51,018 nt of DNA from Paenibacillus pini JCM 16418 (GTDB lineage: Bacteria > Bacillota > Bacilli > Paenibacillales > Paenibacillaceae). The stretch lies in the NCBI RefSeq assembly GCF_000576305.1, contig NZ_BAVZ01000022.1, positions 1-51,018 of the forward strand, written 5' to 3'. This document shows, piece after piece, positions 17,234-25,088 of the stretch. A program made the position numbers and the translations under genes. Every line of letters begins with the position of its first letter. The first letter of the stretch is position 1. The notes under the pieces are model-generated. The model did not search any database, was not told the DNA's origin, and worked only from the letters and a program-made list of their open reading frames with translations.

Positions 17234-17250
17234 AACGAATAAGTCATTAG

Positions 17251-17288
17251 AAAACCTCTTAGGATATGATGTCCTTAAGAGGTTTTTT
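17251..17288 (+). terminator. terminator of guaC-deoD
   Basis: AAAACCTCTT-type arm pairs with AAGAGGTTTT, followed by seven T's. Confidence 0.92.
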
Positions 17289-17320
17289 TGCATGGAAATA
17301 AATGAATTGGTAACAAAATA

Positions 17321-17353
17321 TTAATACCAGGTACTAATACTAAGTGCTATAAT
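17321..17353 (+). promoter_or_regulatory. FapR operator overlapping the fabH promoter
   Basis: TTAATACCAGGTACTAA (17321-17337) is a near-palindrome matching the FapR box (TTAGTACC...GGTACTAA type) and is followed by a perfect -10 hexamer TATAAT at 17348-17353. In Bacilli, FapR represses fatty-acid and phospholipid genes until malonyl-CoA rises. The -35 is poor and lies inside the operator, as is usual for this regulon. Confidence 0.75.
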
Positions 17354-17383
17354 AAAAGCAAAAAAACAATGAGGTGGAATGAT

Positions 17384-18367
17384 ATGCTTAAATCTAAAGC
17401 CCGTATCACAGCGATCGGTACGTATGTACCTGAGAATAAATTATTAAATGAAGACTTAGAGAAAATGGTAGATACGAACGATGAATGGATTGTTCAACGG
17501 ACTGGCATCAAGGAACGGAGAATAGCTGGGGAGGAAGAATATGCTTCGGATTTAGCCATTCATGCGATAGAGAATTTGATTGAACAGTACGATAAGGATT
17601 TAAATGATGTTGATTGTATTATCGTAGCGACAACAACGGCAGACTATGCTTTTCCTAGTGTGGCTTGCCGGATTCAGAGTCATTTCAACATTCCTTGCAC
17701 TGGAGCTTTTGACTTAAATGCCACCTGCGCAGGATTCACATACGCTCTACATTTAGCGAACAGTCTGATTACATCTGAGGCACATCGCAAAATACTAGTT
17801 GTCGCTGCGGAGACTTTATCGAAAGTCACGGACTATACAGATCGCACAACATGCATACTATTTGGTGATGGAGCAGGTGCTATGTTAGTCGAATATGATC
17901 CGGATCATCCTAGCTTCCAAGCAACTCATTTAGGAACGAATGGTGATGGTGGTATTCATGTGTATCGAACAACCTTCGCAACTTCAATGGATGGAAAGCC
18001 TTTAAACGAAAGTGGGAAATTGGTTCAGAACGGAAGGGAAGTATATAAATGGGCGGTCCGTACGTTACCCGTGGGAATAGAAGAATTATTACGCAAGGCA
18101 TCACTAGTCAAGGAGGATATTAATTGGTTTGTACCTCATAGCGCCAATTTAAGAATGGTCGAATCCATATGTGAAAAATCTGAAATTTCCATAGAGAAAA
18201 CGCTGACGAGTATGCAGTATTTTGGAAATACATCCGCGGCTTCCATTCCATTAGCTCTGGGTTTAGGAATTGATGAGGGAAAAGTCCAATATGGAGATAC
18301 TTTATTGCTCTATGGATTTGGGGGAGGACTTACGCATTTAGGACTTGTTGTCACATGGAATATATAA
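17384..18367 (+). CDS. fabH: 3-oxoacyl-ACP synthase III
   Basis: Starts fatty-acid chains by condensing acetyl-CoA or branched acyl-CoA with malonyl-ACP. The 327 residues carry the Cys-His-Asn triad of KAS III: Cys115 in NATCAGF, His252 in VPHSANLR and Asn282 in FGNTSAAS, and end with a GFGGGLTHLG segment. It stands alone, away from a fab cluster, so it is probably the second isoform (FabHB/YhfB type of Bacillus). ATG 17384 follows GAGGTGG; a further in-frame ATG at 17369 overlaps the binding site. A FapR box and TATAAT lie upstream, and a terminator follows. Confidence 0.93.
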   Translation: MLKSKARITAIGTYVPENKLLNEDLEKMVDTNDEWIVQRTGIKERRIAGEEEYASDLAIHAIENLIEQYDKDLNDVDCIIVATTTADYAFPSVACRIQSHFNIPCTGAFDLNATCAGFTYALHLANSLITSEAHRKILVVAAETLSKVTDYTDRTTCILFGDGAGAMLVEYDPDHPSFQATHLGTNGDGGIHVYRTTFATSMDGKPLNESGKLVQNGREVYKWAVRTLPVGIEELLRKASLVKEDINWFVPHSANLRMVESICEKSEISIEKTLTSMQYFGNTSAASIPLALGLGIDEGKVQYGDTLLLYGFGGGLTHLGLVVTWNI

Positions 18368-18370
18368 TAG

Positions 18371-18415
18371 AGACTGAAGATCCAGTGGCCTTGCTGCGGA
18401 TCTTTAGTCTTTTTT
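18371..18415 (+). terminator. terminator of fabH
   Basis: AGACTGAAGATCC pairs with GGATCTTTAGTCT (one G-U), followed by T's. Confidence 0.92.
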
Positions 18416-18510
18416 CTCTACCATTTCCCACCTAAGGACATATGTCCTTCCCAAAACACCTATATCTATCATTTAATAAATATAGAAAATATAATTTGGG
18501 GAGAGAACAC

Positions 18511-18939
18511 ATGAAAGGGATCATATTTGCGCTTTTGGGTGGAGCATTTATTACCTTACAAGGCGTAGCTAATGCGCGCATTAGTCAAGATATTGGTACT
18601 TGGCAAGCGGCGACAATTACGCAGCTAACTGGCTTTATTGTGGCCTTTATTATCCTCATGTTCGTCAAAGAACGTGGAGAATGGAAGAAGTTTAAGCAAG
18701 TGAACCCGCTATATATGTTAGGGGGAGCTTTTGCGGCGATTATTATTTTCAGTAATGTGACGGCTATTCAGCATATTGGTGTTACCCTTTCCATTTCTGC
18801 TATCATGATTGCACAGCTAAGCATAACCTTTATCATTGATATTAATGGTTGGTTTGGTCTGGATAGAAAGAAGATGAGGGCACCACAATTTATCGGCATC
18901 GGGTTGATGATTGCGGGTGTGGTCATACTAGGATTTTAA
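18511..18939 (+). CDS. small DMT-family transporter, YdcZ (DUF606) type
   Basis: A 142-residue membrane protein with about five hydrophobic helices: an N-terminal GIIFALLGGAFITLQGVANA, then QLTGFIVAFIILMFV, MLGGAFAAIIIFSNV, SAIMIAQLSITFIIDING and GIGLMIAGVVILGF. This pattern matches the YdcZ/DUF606 half-size members of the drug/metabolite transporter superfamily, whose substrates are largely unknown. ATG 18511 follows GGGGAGAG. A second protein of the same family is encoded at 19699, with a Crp/Fnr regulator between them, suggesting the two form a heteromeric transporter controlled by that regulator. Confidence 0.85.
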   Translation: MKGIIFALLGGAFITLQGVANARISQDIGTWQAATITQLTGFIVAFIILMFVKERGEWKKFKQVNPLYMLGGAFAAIIIFSNVTAIQHIGVTLSISAIMIAQLSITFIIDINGWFGLDRKKMRAPQFIGIGLMIAGVVILGF

Positions 18940-18985
18940 TAGGATAAACATTTCAGTGGGTTAAGGGTTGGAGGTGTGGACGGAC

Positions 18986-19702
18986 ATGATTGAAGTTAAG
19001 GATCGTGAGCTACTAGAATCATATCTGATCGATTATCATATAGAGTCGATATTCAATGAACCGTTATTGCCACTCTTGAAGTTGTATAGCTGTAATCAAG
19101 GTGAAATCATCTGTTCTCAAGGCGAACCTTCCGATATGCTGTACGTGCTTGTTAAAGGGAAGACTAAAATTTATACCACCTCGGTGGAAGGAAGGACGCT
19201 TATTCTATCCTTCAAGACGCCGCTAGAGCTTATTGGAGATATTGAATATGTACATGGAACGGATATTATCAATACGGTTGAAGCGGTATCGCCAGTCTAT
19301 ATGATTGGTGTTCACCATCGTTGGTTGCGAAAATATGGAAGTGAGCATGCGCCGCTACTTCAATTTTTGCTTAAAATCATTACACAGAAGTTTTACATTA
19401 AATCCAATGCGCTGAGTTTCAATTTAATGTATCCCGTGGAGGTTCGATTAGCGAGCTATCTCTTATCTGTCTCATTTGATGAATCGGATGCACAGTTTAA
19501 AGGTCAGCTAAGAACAACCGATCTAAAAGACGTGGCGAATCTGATTGGAACCAGCTACAGACATCAGAATCGGATCATTGGGCGGTTCTGTGCAGACGGT
19601 CTAATAGAACGTAATAAAGGGTGCATTGTCGTGAAGAATAGAGAAGGATTACGCGCAATGGCAAGTAGGAATATTTATGAAATAGGAGATCAAAGCTTAT
19701 GA
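18986..19702 (+). CDS. Crp/Fnr-family transcriptional regulator (YeiL-like)
   Basis: A 238-residue regulator. The N-terminal cyclic-nucleotide-binding-like beta barrel includes YSCNQGEIICSQGEPSDMLY and VLVKGKTKIYTTSVEGRTLI (two adjoining stretches). A dimerisation helix follows, then a C-terminal winged helix (LRTTDLKDVANLIGTSYRHQN as its recognition region). It most resembles the YeiL group, which often neighbours DUF606 transporters. No Cys cluster for an Fe-S centre is seen at the N-terminus. ATG 18986 has GGAGGTG nine bases upstream; the upstream TTG overlaps that site. Its stop overlaps the next gene's ATG (ATGA), so the two are translationally coupled. Confidence 0.88.
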   Translation: MIEVKDRELLESYLIDYHIESIFNEPLLPLLKLYSCNQGEIICSQGEPSDMLYVLVKGKTKIYTTSVEGRTLILSFKTPLELIGDIEYVHGTDIINTVEAVSPVYMIGVHHRWLRKYGSEHAPLLQFLLKIITQKFYIKSNALSFNLMYPVEVRLASYLLSVSFDESDAQFKGQLRTTDLKDVANLIGTSYRHQNRIIGRFCADGLIERNKGCIVVKNREGLRAMASRNIYEIGDQSL

Positions 19703-20166
19703 TGCTAGGACTTATCATGGCGATTATCGCAGGTTCGCTAGTGGGTATTCAAAATATTTTCAACAGTAAAGTGAGTGAGCGTGCAGGCTCTTGGCCAACA
19801 ACGACGTTAGTACTAGCCATGGGATTCTTAGCTTCATTGACGATGGGCTTGATCTTTGAAGGGAAAGAACTATTTAATCTGGAGAACATGAAGCTCTGGT
19901 ATTGGTTTAGTGGATTGATTGGTGTGGGCGTAGTCACCTGTATGGTGCGGGGAATTCGATTACTTGGTCCTACGTATTCCATCATGATTGTGATGACTGC
20001 CCAGCTCGCATTCGCTCTATTATGGGATTCTCTAGGGTGGCTAGGTTTAGATAAAGTACCTTTTACATCGAAGCAGCTCATTGGCGTGCTGGTCATTGTC
20101 GGTGGTATCATTGTATTTAAGATAGGCGGTAGACCTGAGAAGCAGAAGGCGTCCGTTAAAGTTTAA
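19699..20166 (+). CDS. second small DMT-family transporter, YdcZ (DUF606) type
   Basis: A 155-residue paralogue of the 18511 gene product, with about five membrane helices (LGLIMAIIAGSLVGIQNIF, TTTLVLAMGFLASLTMGLIF, WYWFSGLIGVGVVTCMV, SIMIVMTAQLAFALLWDSLG, LIGVLVIVGGIIVFKI) and a basic cytoplasmic tail. The WDSLGWLGLDKVPF segment matches the DINGWFGLDRKKM segment of the first copy. Its ATG lies inside the TGA of the regulator gene. The pair probably acts together, as other half-size DMT proteins do. Substrate unknown. Confidence 0.85.
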   Translation: MMLGLIMAIIAGSLVGIQNIFNSKVSERAGSWPTTTLVLAMGFLASLTMGLIFEGKELFNLENMKLWYWFSGLIGVGVVTCMVRGIRLLGPTYSIMIVMTAQLAFALLWDSLGWLGLDKVPFTSKQLIGVLVIVGGIIVFKIGGRPEKQKASVKV

Positions 20167-20195
20167 ACTAAATTACAGAAGCAGATGATGGGGCG

Positions 20196-20894
20196 ATGAC
20201 GGTGAAAACATATAAGACATTATTATTTGATGTGGATGATACACTACTCGATTTTGGAGCAGCTGAGAAATTAGCCTTAAGACTACTATTTGAACAGCAA
20301 AAAATCCCCTTAACCGATGAAGTTGAGGCTAATTATAAAAGAATTAATCAGGGGCTGTGGAAGTCTTTTGAGGAAGGTAATATAGGGCGAGAAGAGGTCG
20401 TAAATACTCGCTATTCTCTTCTATTTAAAGAGTATGGTCAAGAGGTGGATGGTGTGCTATTGGAAAAGAGCTACCGAGGGTTCTTGGAAGAGGGGCATGA
20501 TCTGATTGAGGGTGCTCTTGAATTGATAACTGACCTGCAAGATAAGTATGACGTATATATTGTTACTAATGGTGTTTCGAAGACTCAAGATAGACGCTTA
20601 CGTGATTCAGGATTACATCCGCTTGTGAAGGATATTTTTGTCTCCGAGGCAACAGGTTATCAAAAGCCGATGAAGGAGTATTTTGACTATGTCTTTGCTC
20701 GAATTCCTAATTTTGCAGTGGATCAAGCCTTGATCATTGGAGATTCATTAAGCGCAGATATTAAAGGCGGACAGCTAGCAGGTTTAGATACGTGTTGGTT
20801 TAACCCGGGAATGAAGCTTAACGATTCAGGAATTGTTCCGACTTATGAAATTCAAAAGCTGGATGAGCTGTATCGTATTCTAGATGCAAACTAG
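20196..20894 (+). CDS. HAD-superfamily nucleotidase, YjjG/YfnB type
   Basis: A 232-residue HAD phosphatase. Motif I is LLFDVDDTLLDF with the nucleophile Asp, motif II is IVTNG, the motif III Lys is in YQKP and motif IV is IIGDSLSADIKGG. The helical C1 cap and length match the YjjG/YfnB group, which dephosphorylates non-canonical pyrimidine nucleotides in E. coli. ATG 20196 follows a GGGGCG-type weak binding site; a GTG two codons later is an alternative. It starts 30 bases after the transporter gene and could be co-transcribed with it. A terminator follows. Confidence 0.88.
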   Translation: MTVKTYKTLLFDVDDTLLDFGAAEKLALRLLFEQQKIPLTDEVEANYKRINQGLWKSFEEGNIGREEVVNTRYSLLFKEYGQEVDGVLLEKSYRGFLEEGHDLIEGALELITDLQDKYDVYIVTNGVSKTQDRRLRDSGLHPLVKDIFVSEATGYQKPMKEYFDYVFARIPNFAVDQALIIGDSLSADIKGGQLAGLDTCWFNPGMKLNDSGIVPTYEIQKLDELYRILDAN

Positions 20895-20971
20895 TTCTTC
20901 GTAACCAAAGTATATGGGGCAATACCAACAATGTACTGGACAAGCATAACTAAAATAATCAGGTAGCACAC

Positions 20972-21009
20972 ACCCTTTTTCAGCTTAATGAGTTGGAAAA
21001 GGGTTTTTT
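20972..21009 (+). terminator. terminator after the HAD gene
   Basis: ACCCTTTTT (20972-20980) pairs with AAAAGGGT (20997-21004), leading into T's. Confidence 0.85.
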
Positions 21010-21059
21010 CTATTCATTGTTGAATATCCATACTTGTAAGAAAAAGGAGGGCGATTAGC

Positions 21060-21563
21060 ATTAAGAATCCAGCGATTGAAATGTATAATTATCATGTCTG
21101 GGCCAATGAATTAATCATTAATCGCATTAAAGAACTTCCTAGAGAAATCTATCATCAGGAAACGCTCAGTGGATATCCTACATTATCCAAGGTACTAGCT
21201 CACTTGTATTTCGTGGAATATGCATGGTTTGAAATTATCTCAGGGAAAAGTATGAATGAAACATTTGAAACTGCGAATCAAATGGGAGAACAGCTTGAGG
21301 CTAAGGATATTGAAGAGATGGAAATTCTCTTTAATGAATTATCTGCAAGAAGCAAACAACGTATTCATTTGGAAGAAGACATGGAGAGGATCATCATCGT
21401 GGATAATCCCTACGCGGGGATACTGAATACTACGCCTACGGAATCCGTTCTACATGTGGTCACCCACGGGTCTTATCATCGTGGAAATATAGCTACCATG
21501 CTACGACAACTGGGGCATACCTCAGTTATGCAGGATTATGGACTGTATTTATATTCAAAGTAA
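21060..21563 (+). CDS. DinB-like four-helix metalloprotein, possible ATT start
   Basis: A DinB/YfiT-like protein of about 160-167 residues. The putative metal ligands are His near the start (MYNYHVWAN), His in VLAHLYFVEYAW, and His-x3-His in VTHGSYHRGNIATMLRQLG. These proteins bind a metal and are often thiol transferases, but the substrate is unknown here. The start is uncertain. The only good binding site, AAAGGAGG at 21043-21050, points to ATT at 21060, giving the extra residues IKNPAIE, which fit the usual N-terminus of the family. The first conventional start, ATG 21081, has no binding site. ATT is a very rare start, so a point change of ATG to ATT is possible. Single-gene unit with terminator. 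Confidence 0.78.
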   Translation: MKNPAIEMYNYHVWANELIINRIKELPREIYHQETLSGYPTLSKVLAHLYFVEYAWFEIISGKSMNETFETANQMGEQLEAKDIEEMEILFNELSARSKQRIHLEEDMERIIIVDNPYAGILNTTPTESVLHVVTHGSYHRGNIATMLRQLGHTSVMQDYGLYLYSK

Positions 21564-21585
21564 TGTACAACAACAAATGAATTGC

Positions 21586-21615
21586 AAAAGAGCTTCCGAA
21601 TGGGAGCTCTTTTTA
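21586..21615 (+). terminator. terminator of the DinB-like gene
   Basis: AAAGAGCTTCC pairs with GGGAGCTCTTT around GAAT, followed by T's. The A-rich other side could also help stop the converging minus-strand gene. Confidence 0.9.
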
Positions 21616-21645
21616 GACATGGATATTACATTGTGGTGTCTTTAT

Positions 21646-22560
21646 TTACGCTTCGTATTCTGGATGATTATGTCTTTTACATCCAAACAAATAGCATCCC
21701 GTATACATAGATGTATTAAACACCATTACGGGGATATACCCTGAGGACATTCGTTCTAGGATAAGCTCATATTCATTCCGCTCCAGAAGTAACTGATTAA
21801 TATATTCTTCTTGATCTTGTTCTGTCCAATGTTCGTCATACTCGGCATCATGATCTGTCTCGATCTCTTCGTTCTTATCTTGAATAACATCATTTACAAT
21901 TTCTTGAGCACGGGAAATATTGTTTGTCTGTAATAAAGAGTAGATAAACCGATTAACCCAATTAGGTTGTTTCCAGTAGCTTTGCCAACCCTTTTCAAAC
22001 CACTGAATGGCTTGTTCAAAAGATCCTATTTCTACATATAATTCTGCAACTTCAATTTCACCAACAAATTCTTCATCTTTATCCGAAAATAAAGCTAGTT
22101 TACGCTGTGCTTCACCTAATTGACCAAGTTCAATCAGACATTTCACATGACTATACATCGATTGATCCGAGTCATTTGCGCCACGCAGGAAATATTGGGA
22201 AGCCTCTTCTAATTCTCTTAAATGATATTTGGCTACACCCAGGTTTTGGTATGCTCCAACCGAAGGATGGATGGCGATAGATTGAAGTAAGACATTTGAT
22301 GCTTCTTGCCATCGCTGCTGTTTAAGATAGATTTCTCCCAAGAGACTATATGGAAAATAAGAGATAGGTTTAAGGTTAATCGCTTCTAAAATGAATGCTA
22401 ATGCAGTTTCGTCATCGTCTTCCTCATAGCTGTATATCCAAGCGACATTCGTAAGGGACTGAACGTCTCTTGATTCTGCTACTGCCTTTTTGAAAAGCAT
22501 GAACGATTCATCATATTTATTCGCCTCTAGTAATTCAATGGCTCTCAGGTTCGTGTTCAA
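21646..22560 (-). CDS. tetratricopeptide-repeat protein
   Basis: A 304-residue soluble protein built of TPR-like helical pairs, for example ALAFILEAINLKPISYFPYS, LLGEIYLKQQRWQEASNVLL, AYQNLGVAKYHLRELEEASQ and EVAELYVEIGSFEQAIQWFEKG (the last given in part). A very acidic stretch follows near 225-255 (DKNEEIETDHDAEYDEHWTE) and the end is CKRHNHPEYEA. There is no signal peptide or membrane segment. Such proteins mediate protein-protein contacts, and I cannot assign a role. TTG 22560 was chosen because AAAAGGAG lies seven bases upstream on the minus strand. It is divergent from the following Asp-box gene. Confidence 0.82.
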   Translation of the reverse strand: MNTNLRAIELLEANKYDESFMLFKKAVAESRDVQSLTNVAWIYSYEEDDDETALAFILEAINLKPISYFPYSLLGEIYLKQQRWQEASNVLLQSIAIHPSVGAYQNLGVAKYHLRELEEASQYFLRGANDSDQSMYSHVKCLIELGQLGEAQRKLALFSDKDEEFVGEIEVAELYVEIGSFEQAIQWFEKGWQSYWKQPNWVNRFIYSLLQTNNISRAQEIVNDVIQDKNEEIETDHDAEYDEHWTEQDQEEYINQLLLERNEYELILERMSSGYIPVMVFNTSMYTGCYLFGCKRHNHPEYEA

Positions 22561-22635
22561 TAATGTTCTCCTTTTGTCATTTATTATAATTAAACTTAGC
22601 TTATCATAGGTTTGAAGGGAGGCGAACAGAAACAG

Positions 22636-23424
22636 ATGAAGAAAAATTGGATACGATTTCTCGTGTTACTCGGATTAGCTATTGTAGTAGCGTATATTAT
22701 AATGAAAATGGAAAATACAACACTAGAACAAACACCCAGTAAACAAACAATAGATTATGAGAATAGCGTTAATATGAAGACAAAGGAAACGGATCAGGGA
22801 ATCGGTAACTCTGTCGAAAATACTGATTCAGAAGCAGTGAAATCAAGCGCGAGCTTCATGCTAAACGATCATGTGCAGTGGAGAGCCGATTATTATGCCC
22901 ATGGCATGTTTCAACAGGATATGGTCTTGTATCAATCGGAAGATGGTGGGGATACATGGATCAAGATGGGAAACTCACAGGAGCAGGGCAGCACTCTTCC
23001 AGCGAGGGGGAATCATAGTGGTTTATTTTTCCTGAATCGTACAACGGGGTGGGTAACCACAAGCTCACCAGCAGAGGGAGATATCGGACTTTATATGACG
23101 CAGGATGGGGGGCAAACATGGACCCATCAAACGCCGCAGGTACCTATGAAATTCATGAGGGAGCAGTTTAATACATCATTACCATTCTTTACTTCATCAA
23201 AGTTTGGGATTGTGGTGGCTAATAACACAAGCAAGAATTTGCTGTGCTACATGACAGATAATGGCGGACTGGACTGGTATCCCATTGAACAACAATTAAG
23301 AGGAACATATGGCGATGTAAAGTGCGAGATTTATAACTCCAGCTCAAATGGTGTAAGTCAGTGGACATTTACATATAGTGATCAAACATGGACATCCGTG
23401 GATGGAAGGGCTTGGATTCAATAA
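22636..23424 (+). CDS. membrane-anchored Asp-box (BNR-like) protein
   Basis: A 262-residue protein with a basic start, one N-terminal membrane helix (IRFLVLLGLAIVVAYIIM) and an extracellular part. Three Asp-box-like motifs occur: SEDGGDTWIKMG, TQDGGQTWTHQT and TDNGGLDWYPIE. Asp boxes mark beta-propeller blades of the sialidase and YCF48/photosystem-assembly type, but sialidase catalytic residues are not evident and three blades are too few for a full propeller. ATG 22636 is used, with GGAGG about 13 bases upstream, which is long. An in-frame TTG at 22612 precedes the binding site. Function unknown. Confidence 0.75.
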   Translation: MKKNWIRFLVLLGLAIVVAYIIMKMENTTLEQTPSKQTIDYENSVNMKTKETDQGIGNSVENTDSEAVKSSASFMLNDHVQWRADYYAHGMFQQDMVLYQSEDGGDTWIKMGNSQEQGSTLPARGNHSGLFFLNRTTGWVTTSSPAEGDIGLYMTQDGGQTWTHQTPQVPMKFMREQFNTSLPFFTSSKFGIVVANNTSKNLLCYMTDNGGLDWYPIEQQLRGTYGDVKCEIYNSSSNGVSQWTFTYSDQTWTSVDGRAWIQ

Positions 23425-23571
23425 AAACTACTGAGAACTGGAAAAGATAGAATAATAGCTTGAGTTCGTAAGAATCATTCATAACTACGATATCGGAGTC
23501 ATATTGTGAAGTCATACTTAATAGATATCTTTAGACGGAACGAATAAGAGAAGGTGAAGGAGGGAGAGCTA

Positions 23572-24852
23572 TTGCACCTGTCTCTGCGGCACTATATAAA
23601 GAGAACAACTACAGTCGGAATGATCTTTATCCTTATTATCCTAGCATTGATTGAAAATACGTATTTGCTTAACCCGAAATTGGAACAAGCAGTATCTACG
23701 AGTTCGGGGAATGGACATACAATAGAATCGCGTGCGGTTGTTTCCGTTGATCAGATGACTCACATCACATTTGCCGCCGCGGGTGACATTATGTTTCACA
23801 GTCCACAACTGATAAGTGGATATGATTCGAAGAGTGGTACGTATGATTTCAAAGCTGTCTTTCAAGAGGTACAGCCGATTATAAGCGCTGCGGATATCGC
23901 GATAGCCAATTTTGAGACGACTACAGCTGGAACTGCTAACGGTAAATACACAGGATATCCTCAGTTTAATTCACCGGATTCCGTTGTGGATGCGATTAAA
24001 TATGCTGGGTTTGATGTGTTGTCTACGGCCAATAACCATAGTCTAGATATGGGAAGCAAGGGGCTTATCCGCACGGTAAAGACGATTCAGAAGCGTATGC
24101 TGGACAACGTGGGTACTTACATACAGAAACCTAGAAGCCGTGTTTTGTTAAAGGAAGTTAAAGGGGTTAAGATGGCGTTCTTGTCTTACACGGAAAGCAC
24201 GAACGGGCTGGATAAGAAACTAACGCCTGCGGAGCGGGATTCTCTCATTAACATTTTGGATGAGGACAAGATCAAAGAAGATATTTGGTATGCTAAACAA
24301 AATAAAGCAGATCTCATTGTCGCCTTTATGCACTGGGGAGTTGAATATGACAATGAACCTTCAATCAATCAAAAAAGATTAGCAGCATCTTTTGCCAAAG
24401 GGGGCGTAGATATTATCCTTGGCAGTCATCCTCATGTGATTCAGAAGTCTGAGCAATTGAAACAGACAGGTTCAACGAGCTTTGTCATCTATTCGATGGG
24501 TAACTTTATATCCAATCAACGTTACGAAACAATGAGTAATGAAGCGACAGAGGGTGGCATTATTCTTGTTTTTGATATTCAAAAGAATCTTGAAACCAAT
24601 CAAACGATGATTAAGCATGTTAGATATGTGCCTACATGGGTATATCGAAGCGAAAAAAAGAGTGATTCCAAATATACATATCGCATTATACCTGAAGGAA
24701 CTACAGAATTTGCAAAGATTCTATCGAAGGGTAATCAGCAGAGGATGAAGCAATCCTATACAGCAACCGTTGCCAAGATGGATCAGCAATCCTTCACTGA
24801 TGTAGCATTACAGAGTAGATATCCGAAGGGGAATGTTGCGTTACAATGGTAA
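23572..24852 (+). CDS. CapA-family (PGA synthesis type) metallophosphatase-like protein
   Basis: A 426-residue protein with an N-terminal membrane anchor (VGMIFILIILALIENTYLL) and an extracellular domain of the CapA fold: AAAGDIMFHSPQL at the start, ANFETTTAG, STANNHSLDMG (the family's NNH motif), VAFMHWGVEYD and LGSHPHVIQKSE followed by YSMGNFISNQ. CapA proteins support poly-gamma-glutamate capsule synthesis, but isolated copies like this one are common and of unknown function. No capB or capC is present. The start is TTG 23572 because AAGGAGGG ends seven bases upstream; the GTG at 23554 precedes the binding site. A terminator follows. Confidence 0.87.
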   Translation: MHLSLRHYIKRTTTVGMIFILIILALIENTYLLNPKLEQAVSTSSGNGHTIESRAVVSVDQMTHITFAAAGDIMFHSPQLISGYDSKSGTYDFKAVFQEVQPIISAADIAIANFETTTAGTANGKYTGYPQFNSPDSVVDAIKYAGFDVLSTANNHSLDMGSKGLIRTVKTIQKRMLDNVGTYIQKPRSRVLLKEVKGVKMAFLSYTESTNGLDKKLTPAERDSLINILDEDKIKEDIWYAKQNKADLIVAFMHWGVEYDNEPSINQKRLAASFAKGGVDIILGSHPHVIQKSEQLKQTGSTSFVIYSMGNFISNQRYETMSNEATEGGIILVFDIQKNLETNQTMIKHVRYVPTWVYRSEKKSDSKYTYRIIPEGTTEFAKILSKGNQQRMKQSYTATVAKMDQQSFTDVALQSRYPKGNVALQW

Positions 24853-24900
24853 TATTTCTTATGTAGAGGCTTGCCATGTCTAGGAAAACATTTAATTTAA

Positions 24901-24940
24901 AAAAGGAGCAAGATCTTTATAAGATCTTGCTCCTTCTTTT
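24901..24940 (+). terminator. terminator of the CapA-like gene
   Basis: AAGGAGCAAGATCTT (24903-24917) and AAGATCTTGCTCCTT (24921-24935) form a perfect 15-bp stem with a three-base loop, flanked by A's and T's. Confidence 0.9.
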
Positions 24941-25088
24941 GTTGATAGCATATTTAGTCCTAGCCTCTTTGTAGTATTTATGTGACAATTATCGATGGAT
25001 TTTTCACTCGGATTAGAAAAACTTTGGTACAATATTCCTTGGAGTTTTGCTAGCTTAAGAATCAAATGATTGAATTAGGAGAGTTTTA

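Noticed and set aside
23572..24852. A poly-gamma-glutamate capsule operon
   Set aside because: Only the CapA-like gene is present; no CapB ligase or CapC homologue lies nearby.
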